Assembly: GCF_003391095.1 (NCBI RefSeq)
Contig: NZ_CP031447.1
Location: 3,534,001 to 3,598,000 of the forward strand
DNA length: 64,000 bases
From: Austwickia chelonae
GTDB taxonomy: Bacteria; Actinomycetota; Actinomycetes; Actinomycetales; Dermatophilaceae
Direction: 5' to 3'
Position numbers and translations under genes: made by a program. Positions 8,137-14,975 of this stretch are shown one piece after another (the stretch's first letter is position 1; each line of letters opens with the position of its first letter). The notes under the pieces are model-generated. The model ran no database searches. It was given only the letters and a program-made list of their open reading frames with translations, and was not told the origin of the DNA.

Positions 8137-9030
8137 GAGCATTATTCATAAGTCACCATCCGAGTCGGTAGAATTCTAGTCTCGTGATGGTGCGGATGAG
8201 GTTGGGTAGTTCGGTGAGTCGGGCTCTGTAGCCGGTGGCGAGGATTTTCCAGTTTTTGAGGTGGGCGATGGCGCGTTCGATGGCGGCGCGCAGGGTGCTG
8301 ATGGTGCGGTTGGCTGTTTTTCGGTCGTCGGTGAGGTCGTGATGGGGGCGTCGTTTGATGGGGGTGATGGCGGTGGTGCCTTGGTAGGCGGGATCGGCGA
8401 TCCAGCAGGCGTGCTCGAGGGCTTCTTCCCATCGTGTGTCGGTGAGGGCTCGACGGTCGTGGCGTCGGCCCGGCACGGGTTCGGAGACGGCCAGGAGCGT
8501 GCCTTCCAGGGTTGCGGCGACCTGGATGAGCAGTCCGTGGCGGTGCCGCTTCCCGGAGTAGTTCTCGGTGATCACGGGCGCAACTGCCCTGGTCGGGACA
8601 TCGGTACCGTCAACGATGACCACCCGGCCACGGACGAGATCGACCAGTTCTCCGGGCGCGTGCAGGCAGGTAGCTTCCTCAATGAGCGGCACGATCCGGC
8701 GGTAGGTACGCGACACGGTGGGCTGGCTGACACCGAACAGGTCACCCACCGCCATCTGGTTCAGGTTCTGTCGCAGCAGTGTCAGCGTGAGGACCACCTG
8801 CTTGAACAAACCCAACACGGCCGGTCGACCGGGACGTACCGTGCGGCTGTGCAAGATCTGGGCGATACGCGCCGTCAGCTCGGTAACCTGCTCGACAGGC
8901 AATCCTGTTGTACTCTGATAGCGCATCGGTCCTCTTCTTCTTGGCCTCGAATATGTCAGAACTTCCGAGTATCCAAGACGGGGACCGATGTTTCATCTAG
9001 GCGCGCCGATATGGGTTATGAATAATGCTC
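8137..9030. mobile_element. IS5-family insertion sequence, about 0.9 kb
   Basis: The ends carry a perfect 15-bp inverted repeat, GAGCATTATTCATAA at 8137-8151 and its complement at 9016-9030. One transposase gene on the minus strand fills the interior. The dinucleotide GA precedes the left end and follows the right end, so a 2-bp target duplication is possible, though it could be chance. The element splits an immunity gene frame, which shows the insertion came after the cassette was in place. Confidence 0.85.
8153..8926 (-). CDS. Transposase, IS5 family (DDE superfamily, HARBI1-like)
   Basis: A protein of 257 residues with an N-terminal helix-turn-helix (LFGVSQPTVSRTYRRIVPL, about 65-85), then the DDE catalytic domain: VVIVDGTDVP around 108, WIADPAYQG near 190, and a glutamate in LRAAIERAIAHLKN near 230. 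This is the layout of the short IS5-type transposases with a DDE_Tnp_4 domain. The frame is complete with no internal stop, so the element may still be active. It reads opposite to the gene it interrupts. Confidence 0.9.
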   Translation of the reverse strand: MRYQSTTGLPVEQVTELTARIAQILHSRTVRPGRPAVLGLFKQVVLTLTLLRQNLNQMAVGDLFGVSQPTVSRTYRRIVPLIEEATCLHAPGELVDLVRGRVVIVDGTDVPTRAVAPVITENYSGKRHRHGLLIQVAATLEGTLLAVSEPVPGRRHDRRALTDTRWEEALEHACWIADPAYQGTTAITPIKRRPHHDLTDDRKTANRTISTLRAAIERAIAHLKNWKILATGYRARLTELPNLIRTITRLEFYRLGW

Positions 9031-9130
9031 GATGGAGGTAATCGAAGTGATTGCTCCTGAGCGCGTCGATCTCTTACGTTCCGTGACGGGTGATCGCTGA
9101 CTCGTCGCGAGCCTGGATGGTTGCCTGTGG

Positions 9131-9664
9131 TCAATCGGTGGAGTTGATCGGCGTCGCCCGACCACGCGCCAGTTTGTCCACTCTCGTCAAGGCAGTCGGA
9201 AGACGATGAGGGCCAGCCATTTCGGCAACGATCTTGGCTGCCTCGGCATCGGTCAGCCCACCTGCTGCAGTTACATAGAGGGGACGGGTTGCCGTGCCGC
9301 GCCTCACCTCGACCGCGTGCGTGGCGCCACGGAAGGATGTCTTGGCGATGCCGATGACCGGGGTTCCGGTGGCTTCAGCGACATGCGCTCCGAGTCCTGG
9401 CCGGCCTTGGGGATCGAGGGTGGCGTAACCATCGACGATCAAGAGTTGGAGGTGGGACGCCATCGCTAGGACCGCTCGGATGCATGGGAGTTCTCGCTTG
9501 TAGAGGGCGCCTGGTTCGTACTCGGCCGCGCCGTCGATGTCGATGACATATTCCGTGGCCACTCGTGCGAAGAAGATGTCTTTGCAGACAAGCAGCGCTG
9601 CCCGTGCGTGGCGGCGGTCTCCGTAGTGGACGTCGGTTATGCCGGCGCTGCCTACAGTGAACAT
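9131..9664 (-). CDS. nfi: Endonuclease V-like deoxyinosine repair nuclease
   Basis: A protein of 177 residues from ATG 9664. Endonuclease V cuts DNA (or RNA) one base past inosine. The family signature is clear: an acidic start (GITDVHYGDR), EYEPGALYKRELPC with the conserved glutamate and R-E-L-P, LLIVDGYATLD, PGLGAHV, VIGIAKTSFRG, RPLYVTAAGG and MAGPHRLPTALTRVD. It is at the short end for the family because it lacks a long N-terminal extension. A short XRE-like gene ends 5 bases upstream, so the two probably share a transcript. A DNA/RNA-inosine enzyme inside a toxin island may deal with base-modifying (deaminase) toxins, but that is inference. Confidence 0.85.
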   Translation of the reverse strand: MFTVGSAGITDVHYGDRRHARAALLVCKDIFFARVATEYVIDIDGAAEYEPGALYKRELPCIRAVLAMASHLQLLIVDGYATLDPQGRPGLGAHVAEATGTPVIGIAKTSFRGATHAVEVRRGTATRPLYVTAAGGLTDAEAAKIVAEMAGPHRLPTALTRVDKLARGRATPINSTD

Positions 9665-9669
9665 GGGGC

Positions 9670-9873
9670 TCAGCTGCCCGTGAGGGCGCGGAGTTTGCTT
9701 TTGGTGATGAGGGCGTCGATGACGTTGGTGATGGTGGTGCGTTCGTCTTCGGTGAGTTGGTCGAGGTCGGTGAGGCGGGCGTCGGAGCCGATCTTCTCGG
9801 CGAGTTCGGCTTGGGACCAGCCGCGTTCGGTGCGCAGGGTCTTGAGGCGGTCGCCGTGGAAGGGGCTGGGCAT
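9670..9873 (-). CDS. Small XRE-like protein lacking most of its DNA-binding domain
   Basis: From ATG 9873 the frame encodes 67 residues. They start like an XRE regulator (GDRLKTLRTERGWSQAELAE, first two helices) and then jump directly to the regulator C-terminus (RLTDLDQLTEDERTTITNVI, ending RALTGS). Compared with the frameshifted relative at 7353-7681, about 45 residues are missing in frame, including the recognition helix. An upstream start at 9930 would add 19 residues. The product could not bind DNA as a normal XRE domain but might still dimerise with an intact relative. It is followed at 5 bases by the endonuclease V gene. Confidence 0.6.
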   Translation of the reverse strand: MPSPFHGDRLKTLRTERGWSQAELAEKIGSDARLTDLDQLTEDERTTITNVIDALITKSKLRALTGS

Positions 9874-10028
9874 GTCGTGGCCTCCGGGTGGGGTCGTTGA
9901 TGCCCATCGTCCGGGGTCGATGACGGTCATGCTTGCCTCCTGTGACGTGCCGAGTTGCCTGCTAGTGCATCACATGGCATCGCCTGTTGCCAGCAAGTGA
10001 CAGTCCAAGTTTTCTCGGAGGTCCCGGC

Positions 10029-10170
10029 GTGGCGCGTATCCCGGATGAGGTGTCCGTGGCGCGCCTGGTGGAGGGCCGCGGGGTCGAGCTGCGGGCGCAG
10101 AGCAAGGACTTGGTGGGGCGGTATCCGTTCCATGACGACGGCAGGTGCTGTAATTCCACGGGTTGTGATG
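10029..10170 (+). pseudogene. Fragment of a CHC2 zinc-finger (DNA-primase-like) protein
   Basis: From GTG 10029 the frame reads VARIPDEVSVARLVEGRGVE and then LRAQSKDLVGRYPFHDDG. This is the start of the CHC2 zinc-finger of primase-like proteins that accompany actinobacterial mobile elements; the usual form is C-P-F-H-D-D. The first zinc-binding cysteine is replaced by tyrosine. Similarity ends after HDDG, where the sequence passes into a displaced toxin tip. It is a relic of a mobile-element gene. Confidence 0.5.
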
Positions 10171-10293
10171 TCTGATGCTCGCTGGCCCGCTGCTGATGGT
10201 TGGGTGAAGATGCAACAGATAGAAAATGGAGTCAACATCCACTACGTCCGGAACACGATTACCGGCGCGGTCGACGACTTCAAGTTCAAGTGA
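10168..10293 (+). pseudogene. Truncated toxin tip (C-terminal end only)
   Basis: The open frame gives MSDARWPAADGWVKMQQ, then GVNIHYVRN and ends TGAVDDFKFK. Endings of the form GWVKM-Q-N-x-HYVRN-x-x-T-GAVDDFKFK recur at the extreme C-terminus of polymorphic toxins. About 41 residues remain, without the rest of the toxin or any Rhs core. It lies 7 bases ahead of a plausible immunity gene, so it marks a cassette whose toxin was mostly lost while immunity was kept. Confidence 0.5.
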
Positions 10294-10300
10294 GGTCTTT

Positions 10301-10729
10301 ATGTTTCTGACGTGCATTGATAATCGTGCTTCGGCGCTGTCAGATCACCAGCGGCCCCGGGAGTCAGTGGAGACCTCGACGTATCCACTCACCGTTGGCG
10401 GTTCTTACCCTGTTCTCGGCATGTTGCTGTGGGAGAATGTGCTCAGTGTTCTCGTTCCCGACGATTGGGGCGGCCCGTGCTACGCGCTTGCAGGCCTCTT
10501 TGATCTCGGCACTTGGGCGATGCCATCGGGTTGGGCCTTTGGACTGTTCTCGGGCATCCATGCTTCGGGAACTGCGCTGTGGACAGGCCCGTACGCAGCT
10601 GCTTGGGGTTACGCCGAGTTCGTGCACGACCCGGAGCATGGCTCTGGACTGGCAGAACGAGACGACGAAGCCCTCGCCGTGTTTCGCCAACGAGTCGCTA
10701 AAGCCGAGTCCACGCGCCTCCACGAGTGA
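10301..10729 (+). CDS. Putative orphan immunity protein
   Basis: A protein of 142 residues from ATG 10301, seven bases behind the truncated tip. It has a hydrophobic, glycine- and tryptophan-rich middle (VPDDWGGPCYALAGLFDLG, WAFGLFSGIH, GPYAAAWGYAEF) and an acidic tail. No signal peptide is evident. I do not recognise the family. Position and size match an immunity gene retained after its toxin decayed, a common pattern in Rhs arrays because the immunity protein still protects against sister cells. Confidence 0.55.
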   Translation: MFLTCIDNRASALSDHQRPRESVETSTYPLTVGGSYPVLGMLLWENVLSVLVPDDWGGPCYALAGLFDLGTWAMPSGWAFGLFSGIHASGTALWTGPYAAAWGYAEFVHDPEHGSGLAERDDEALAVFRQRVAKAESTRLHE

Positions 10730-11029
10730 ACCGAACAGCCGGGTGCCTTGGTCAGCTGACGTTGAGTTAGCGGGCGTGGTGTCGAAGGAGTGCGCCTTCG
10801 CTCATGGCGATGACGAGGGCTTGTTCGTCGGATGGGAGGTGGGCGAGGGCTTCCATGCGTACGCGGAGGTTCTCCGTTTGGGGGTGCTGCGGCAACGCGT
10901 GCCAGCGGGCGACCGATCACCCCAAAGGGTGGCAAGGCAGCCCACGACGTCCTCACTCGGAAGGCCGTCCAACGAAGCGTCTAATCACTGCACTGTAGCG
11001 AGCAGGATCCGGCTGCCATCCTGGACCAC

Positions 11030-11818
11030 ATGACCCACAGGCAGACCTCGAGCAGGACAGAGTGGTGGCGATCTCTCCTAGCCGTCCTGGCCACCACTAT
11101 GGCGGTACTGCTCGGTCCGGGAACAGCAGTGGCAGCGGTCAATCCCCTGCACGAGGAAACCCACCACGACTCCTCACCTGCAACCACCGCCCTGTGGGGC
11201 CAGCCCCTCAACCCCAGCCCTTCCCCCACCCCCACAAGCGAGACACCCCACTGCCCCCTCGGCAGCCTCGGCCAAATCTGGGACCAGGACATCGGCTGGT
11301 ACTACAACCACCACCGCTGGTACGACCCCACCCACGCCACCTTCACCACCCCAGACCCCACCGGCCTACCCGGCGGAATCAACCCCCACACCCCCGTCCC
11401 CAACCCCCACACCTGGACAGACCCCCACGGCCTCACCCCCGGCAAATGCCCCACCAACACCACCACAGGCATCACACCACCCGCCGCAAAGAGTGCTCCA
11501 CAACTCGTGCGCCCGCCCCTTTCGATCCCACGAGCGCAGTTCGGCACAAAGTGGGGCAAACACTCAAAGGACTATGGGCTGAACCCAGGCGATCCTGCCG
11601 CCCGAGCGGGTTTCACAACCAAGATTCGAGATGTCCACCTCAACCCCACTGAGGTGCGGATTGGAGCCTGGAACCCCGAAACTGGTGGAGGCAACGGGTA
11701 CTTCTTCTTCAGGCAAGGGGAGGATCTGCTCATTACGAAGCCAGACGGGCAGTTTGTCACCATGTTCCCGGGCGCATCTGGAAACTCGTGGTTCCAGGGC
11801 GTAAAGGTGTTCTCATGA
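11030..11818 (+). CDS. Secreted mini-Rhs toxin: signal peptide + core end + RNase-like tip (unit 1)
   Basis: A protein of 262 residues. Residues 1-37 form a Sec-type signal peptide (basic start, hydrophobic LLAVLATTMAVLLG, cleavage near AVAA). After a short linker, residues about 55-154 repeat the end of the Rhs core (DIGWYYNHHRWYDP, DPTGLPGG, PPAAK). The tip is 108 residues, with FGTKWGKHSKDYGLNPGD, VHLNPTEVRIG, NGYFFFRQGEDLLI and a closing VTMFPG. The spaced K-H, R and late T/F pattern resembles small RNase toxin tips, but this is tentative. The full Rhs shell is absent, so this product should be secreted directly. The stop overlaps its immunity gene. Confidence 0.8.
   Translation: MTHRQTSSRTEWWRSLLAVLATTMAVLLGPGTAVAAVNPLHEETHHDSSPATTALWGQPLNPSPSPTPTSETPHCPLGSLGQIWDQDIGWYYNHHRWYDPTHATFTTPDPTGLPGGINPHTPVPNPHTWTDPHGLTPGKCPTNTTTGITPPAAKSAPQLVRPPLSIPRAQFGTKWGKHSKDYGLNPGDPAARAGFTTKIRDVHLNPTEVRIGAWNPETGGGNGYFFFRQGEDLLITKPDGQFVTMFPGASGNSWFQGVKVFS
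11192..11491 (+). repeat. Rhs core-end repeat, copy B (in secreted unit 1)
   Basis: Nearly identical DNA to 5778-6077, ending in the same GCCGCAAAG tip junction. The high identity over 300 bases next to completely different tips suggests recent exchange or gene conversion with the full-length Rhs gene. Confidence 0.9.
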
Positions 11819-12267
11819 GCGTTCACTTGAAGCCCGGGTGGCTCGGCCTCACTTGCGCCAGCGTTGACAGGGCCACCCATCCAGCGGTGCACGGCGAGGA
11901 CCACTCAGTGCTTGGCCCTTTACAGATCACCTGGTCGGAAGGCTCGGCGATCACGTTCGACGTGGGCGCTGACTGGAAGATCCAGGCAATAGAGGGCCGC
12001 TGGCGGGATCCCTTCGGGGAAGTCTCATCGCAAGAGCGGAATCAGCTTCGGAATGAGGTTGGCCTCTGGGAACTTTCGCCGGTCGATAAAGATGATGCGC
12101 TGTCGAGTTTGCTCGGCAATGTCGCTGTCGGCCTTCGCGAGCGCCTCAACGCCAACGGCGACCTATCGGGTATCGACGTTGAGTTCTCGTCGGGCTTGGT
12201 GCTTGAACTCAGCGTTTGGGAGGGCGAGTTGACTGCCATGGTGCGTCCGCAGGGTGTGCTGTCGTGA
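11815..12267 (+). CDS. Putative immunity protein for secreted unit 1
   Basis: A protein of 150 residues whose ATG overlaps the toxin stop (ATGA). The sequence alternates short beta-type segments (ITWSEGSAITFDVGADWKI) with an acidic central helix and ends in a strand-rich VLELSVWEGELTAMVRPQG. There is no signal peptide, so it acts in the cytoplasm. No named family is recognised. The next signal-peptide frame begins at its stop codon (12267). Confidence 0.65.
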   Translation: MSVHLKPGWLGLTCASVDRATHPAVHGEDHSVLGPLQITWSEGSAITFDVGADWKIQAIEGRWRDPFGEVSSQERNQLRNEVGLWELSPVDKDDALSSLLGNVAVGLRERLNANGDLSGIDVEFSSGLVLELSVWEGELTAMVRPQGVLS

Positions 12268-12480
12268 TGAGATGCCGCACGCGATCGCGCTCGGTCTGGT
12301 GTCTCGCCAAGGCCGCTGTAGTCGCGCTCCTGGTTCTACTTGGACTGGCGCCTGTCACCGCCGCTCCATCGTCGATGGCCTTAGTTCCATGAAGAGACGT
12401 GGAGCTTAGATGCCGCCAACAACGTGGGGAACGTCGAGAACGTCGTCGTACGGGTGCCGTTCCCGAAGGGAGCCTGGTGA
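12267..12480 (+). pseudogene. Broken secreted unit 2: signal peptide joined to a tip remnant
   Basis: ATG 12267 overlaps the stop of the preceding immunity gene and encodes a 41-residue signal peptide (R-rich start, hydrophobic AAVVALLVLLGLAPVTAA) that ends at a stop at 12392. Just downstream, in another frame, LDAANNVGNVENVVVRVPFP finishes KGAW at 12480, which looks like the very end of a toxin tip. Most of the toxin between these parts has been deleted. The stop at 12478-12480 overlaps the ATG of the next frame, preserving the toxin-immunity junction. Confidence 0.6.
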
Positions 12481-12686
12481 TGCGCGCACGAGCCGTGACG
12501 GCTGTTTCTGAACCCGGTCAAGAGCTGACAGTACTCACAGCTGCCGGTCTCATGGCTGGCGAGTGGCGAGGCCAACAAGCGATCAGCGTCGGAGACGAAC
12601 TACATATCGAGTTGGGGCTCCGGGTGCATGAGCATGAGTTGGATGATCAGGGCTGGGTTCCGGTGGATGCGTTGGTTGACGCACAT
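12480..12686 (+). pseudogene. Immunity-gene start fused to a KptA-like fragment
   Basis: ATG 12480 overlaps the stop of the tip remnant. The first 45 residues (MRARAVTAVSEPGQELTVLT and VGDELHIEL) look like the N-terminus of an immunity protein. From about 12615 the frame changes character to LRVHEHELDDQGWVPVDALV, closely matching the KptA segment LRHEPWVYELELDGQGWV at the start of the gene at 6795. So a deletion joined two unrelated genes. The frame loses similarity after 12686. Confidence 0.55.
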
Positions 12687-12734
12687 GGCGGTGAATGCAA
12701 CTATCAGCGCGCAAAGGCAGGGCCGGCATGTCCT

Positions 12735-12876
12735 CATCTTCGTCCGTGTTCCCAGCATCGCGGGGTTCAACCACAATCCCGGTGCTGGCTTCCCGAACCA
12801 GCCGACGAACGTGTTCTTCATGCAGGGCACGTCGTCTCCCAGTGTGGCTCCGTACAACCCGGCGTGGAAGCCATGA
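12735..12876 (+). pseudogene. C-terminal remnant of another toxin tip
   Basis: An open frame gives VRVPSIAGFNHNPGAGFPNQ followed by PTNVFFMQGTSSPSVAPYN and ends AWKP at 12876. The compact ending and the asparagine/proline/glycine-rich loop are typical of a toxin C-terminus, not a random frame. There is no start, core or signal sequence. A putative immunity gene follows 65 bases later. Confidence 0.45.
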
Positions 12877-12940
12877 ATCTGCCATCGCCGGAAGATCCCG
12901 GAGGCACCCCGGCGTGGATTGCGTCCAAATTGTGAACATT

Positions 12941-13240
12941 ATGCTGCAATACCTGGAGGATTGGGTTAGCAAGAGCCGTCTCGGCCTTGAAGCTGAAGGG
13001 GTCCAGGTAAGCCTGGAGTTCAGCCCAGAGAATCGAGACAAGATATCTGCATGGCTAGATCTCGACTCGCCCGGCCGACTCGTTCGCCTCATTGTCTGGG
13101 AGAGCGGCGAGGCCATCCTCTCCGTGGGAGACGTCGTTAGCGGCGCGTTGCTTGCGGACGAACAACTCGAGGTATCGGGAGTCTTTGGACTTGAGCAAGC
13201 ACTCGACGATGCCGTGGCTTGGGCACTCAGCAGGGAGTGA
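12941..13240 (+). CDS. Putative orphan immunity protein
   Basis: A protein of 99 residues from ATG 12941; GTG 12932, three codons earlier in frame, is an alternative start. It has an N-terminal helix (YLEDWVSKSRLGLEAE), then strands (VQVSLEF, RLVRLIVWESGEAILSVGD), and ends in an acidic helix (LEQALDDAVAWAL). This strand-plus-helix pattern fits small immunity proteins, but no family is recognised. It belongs to the cassette whose toxin remnant ends at 12876. The next secreted unit starts 37 bases downstream. Confidence 0.6.
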   Translation: MLQYLEDWVSKSRLGLEAEGVQVSLEFSPENRDKISAWLDLDSPGRLVRLIVWESGEAILSVGDVVSGALLADEQLEVSGVFGLEQALDDAVAWALSRE

Positions 13241-13276
13241 TCGCGTAGCCGCGGCAACAGCCGCGATACTTGGCCC

Positions 13277-13951
13277 GTGACCCACCGGCAACCGACAAGC
13301 AGAGCAGGGTGGTGGCGGCTTCTCCTAGCCACCCTGGCCACCACTGTGGCAGTACTGCTCGGTTCGGGAGCCACAACGGCAGCGGCGGTCAATCCCCTGC
13401 ACGAGGAAACCCACCACGAGGTCTCACCCGCAACCACCACCCTGTGGGGCCAACCCCTCAACCCCAGCCCATCCACCGCTCCCACAACCGAGACATCCCA
13501 CTGCCCCCTCGGCAGCCTCGGCCAAATCTGGGACCAAGACATCGGCTGGTACTACAACCACCACCGCTGGTACGACCCCACCCACCCCACCTTCATCACC
13601 ACAGGCATCACACCACCCGCCGCAAAGACCGGTAATGCCTTGGTCAAATACGACACGGACTTTGCAGTAGATCAGATAACGCAGGGTGGGCGTGCCACTG
13701 CGTCACAGCTTGATGAGTTCGGAACTGCGCAGGAATGGCTGCGAAGCCAGACCGCCACTGGACCGGTCAAGTACACCGACTCGAACGAGGTTGTCCGCCT
13801 GACAATCAAGCAGGGCGGTCCGCGGGCACCGGGCAGCGCAGGTCCCCACGTCGAGATCCGCAACGCTGGCGAGCTCAGGATCGATCCGTATGACACCCCT
13901 GTCACGCGTAGGAGCCCCGGAAACCACACTCCAATCGAGTGGGATTGGTGA
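13277..13951 (+). CDS. Secreted mini-Rhs toxin: signal peptide + shortened core + unknown tip (unit 3)
   Basis: A protein of 224 residues from GTG 13277. Residues 1-38 are a Sec signal peptide closely matching unit 1 (WWRLLLATLATTVAVLLG, cleavage near TTAAA). The Rhs core end follows, but with an internal in-frame loss: HPTFI runs straight into TTGITPPAAK, omitting DPTGLPGG and DPHGL. The tip of 107 residues has DEFGTAQEWLRSQTATGPVK, GPHVEIRNAGELRIDPYD and RRSPGNHTPIEWDW at its end. The GPHVE and SPGNHTPI-WD motifs look conserved and may include catalytic histidines. The family is not certain. The immunity gene follows directly. Confidence 0.75.
   Translation: MTHRQPTSRAGWWRLLLATLATTVAVLLGSGATTAAAVNPLHEETHHEVSPATTTLWGQPLNPSPSTAPTTETSHCPLGSLGQIWDQDIGWYYNHHRWYDPTHPTFITTGITPPAAKTGNALVKYDTDFAVDQITQGGRATASQLDEFGTAQEWLRSQTATGPVKYTDSNEVVRLTIKQGGPRAPGSAGPHVEIRNAGELRIDPYDTPVTRRSPGNHTPIEWDW
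13442..13627 (+). repeat. Rhs core-end repeat, copy C (internally deleted)
   Basis: This matches copies A and B at both ends but lacks about 114 bases in the middle, joining TTCATC to ACCACAGGC. The deletion keeps the frame and still ends in GCCGCAAAG at the tip junction. Confidence 0.85.
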
Positions 13952-13956
13952 GTTAT

Positions 13957-14328
13957 ATGTCGGATTATTGGGGTATTCCCGGCTTCGAGTACTTGTACCT
14001 CGAGGACAGTTGGGTTACCGGCATACAGGTGACGCCGGCTCAACTGGAGATTGAGGTCGATTTGGTATTGCGGGAGGAACATTCGGCGTATGCGATCCCA
14101 ACGCCTGGAGAGCAGTACTGCTACCGCGCGGGCACCATCCGTTTCACGGGGGTATCCGCGTTGAGATGGGAGGGTCAAGGAAGAGTCGCAGCCGTGGACG
14201 CTGCTGGCGAGCAGGACTACGGATCAATCGATACTTTCGATCATGACGGGAATGGGTACGCGTTGACCGGTGACTTCGGCCGGATCGAGGTAGTCGCTGG
14301 CGGGTTACCGGAAGTGGTCTTGAGGTGA
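13957..14328 (+). CDS. Putative immunity protein for secreted unit 3
   Basis: A protein of about 123 residues from ATG 13957, or 126 from GTG 13948, which overlaps the toxin stop. It begins MSDYWGIPGFEYLYLEDSW and is rich in beta-type segments (IEVDLVLREEH, GTIRFTGVSALRWEG, IDTFDHDGNGYALTGDFG). The acidic pattern near the end is typical of immunity proteins that fold as beta sandwiches. No named family is recognised. The next signal-peptide frame begins four bases after its stop. Confidence 0.65.
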   Translation: MSDYWGIPGFEYLYLEDSWVTGIQVTPAQLEIEVDLVLREEHSAYAIPTPGEQYCYRAGTIRFTGVSALRWEGQGRVAAVDAAGEQDYGSIDTFDHDGNGYALTGDFGRIEVVAGGLPEVVLR

Positions 14329-14332
14329 ACCG

Positions 14333-14569
14333 GTGAACCCGGTGGCGTCGCCCCTGTTGCGGCGGACATCCGGCAAGTACTCCGCGCCGTTGGCTGCGGT
14401 CATGACGCTCCTGGCCACGATGACCGTGTTGTTTGCGCTTTCGGCGACCGCATTGACCACGAGCGTGCAGCGAGCGACCACGTACGACTCGGCGGCTCAC
14501 GCGTACGACAGTCCGCCGCGAGTTACTCACCCGAACTGGACCTCCGATGTGCGATTTCAGGTGCGGTGA
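14333..14569 (+). pseudogene. Signal peptide of secreted unit 4, truncated by a transposase remnant
   Basis: GTG 14333, four bases behind the preceding immunity gene, starts a 78-residue frame. It has a basic start (SPLLRRTSGKYS), a hydrophobic stretch (LAAVMTLLATMTVLFALSAT) and a short exported segment. It ends where a transposase fragment begins. No Rhs core or toxin tip remains. It repeats the layout of units 1-3: immunity stop followed immediately by a new signal peptide. Confidence 0.55.
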
Positions 14570-14606
14570 TGACGAACTTCTGGTCGATAGTCCCGCCCTA
14601 CGTCCA

Positions 14607-14827
14607 ACACGACCGCGACGTGATCGAGGTCCGCCTCACCGTGGTCGTCACCGCCCTGGCCATGGCCCGCTACCTGCAACAACGGACCGGCCTGAGCATC
14701 AAGAAGATCGTCCGGACCCTACGCCCCCCTACACGATGCGACCATCCACATCGCCGGGACCGAAGTCACCGCCGCAGCTGCCATCACCCCCGAAGCACAA
14801 GCAATCCTCGACGTCGTGACCCACTAA
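14607..14827 (+). pseudogene. C-terminal fragment of an IS4/IS1634-like transposase, frameshifted
   Basis: The frame first reads DVIEVRLTVVVTALAMARYL and GLSIKKIVRTLR, the closing part of DDE transposases of the IS4/IS1634 type. It shifts by one base near 14720 and continues as LHDATIHIAGTEVTAAAAIT to a stop at 14827. It has no start and no catalytic core, so it is dead. It cuts off secreted unit 4. Confidence 0.6.
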
Positions 14828-14840
14828 ACCTGTGCAAGTC

Positions 14841-14974
14841 AGGAGGGTTGCCACGATGAGCAGCCAGATCCGGTTCTGGTTGAACCCTTGCAAGGGCAGG
14901 TTGGCCAAGCTGCAATCCTTAGCGATCCTGATCCTGTCTTCGCAGCGGACCCGACGACGGTGCCGTAGTTTCAG
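14841..14974 (-). pseudogene. Fragment of an IS1380-family transposase
   Basis: On the minus strand the sequence encodes LKLRHRRRVRCEDRIRIAKD and LANLPLQGFNQNRIWLLIV. This closely matches, with several differences, part of the intact transposase at 20283-21686 (LRHRRRARCEDRIRIAKDTG). It is therefore a relative of those IS copies, not the same element. Confidence 0.75.
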
Positions 14975-14975
14975 A

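Larger units (their letters stand above)
8036..9100 (+). pseudogene. Immunity gene for the orphan tip, interrupted by an IS5-family element
   Basis: ATG 8036 overlaps the stop of the orphan tip (ATGA). The frame reads MTYPSRLAAWSEANRAVLEQ and continues to GPPDTE, where the insertion sequence begins at 8137. On the far side, from 9031, the sequence resumes in the matching frame as MEVIEVIAPERVDLLRSVTG and stops at 9100. Rejoining the two sides with no bases lost gives a protein of about 55 residues. If instead GA at 8135-8136 and 9031-9032 is a 2-bp target duplication, the rejoined frame ends after a few more codons. No known immunity family is recognised. Confidence 0.55.

Noticed and set aside
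10767..10885. Minus-strand fragment resembling the C-terminal end of an XRE regulator (LRVRMEALAHLPSDEQALVI)
   Set aside because: Too short and without the helix-turn-helix; only a weak likeness to the ends of the regulators at 7353 and 9670, so it was not listed as a feature.
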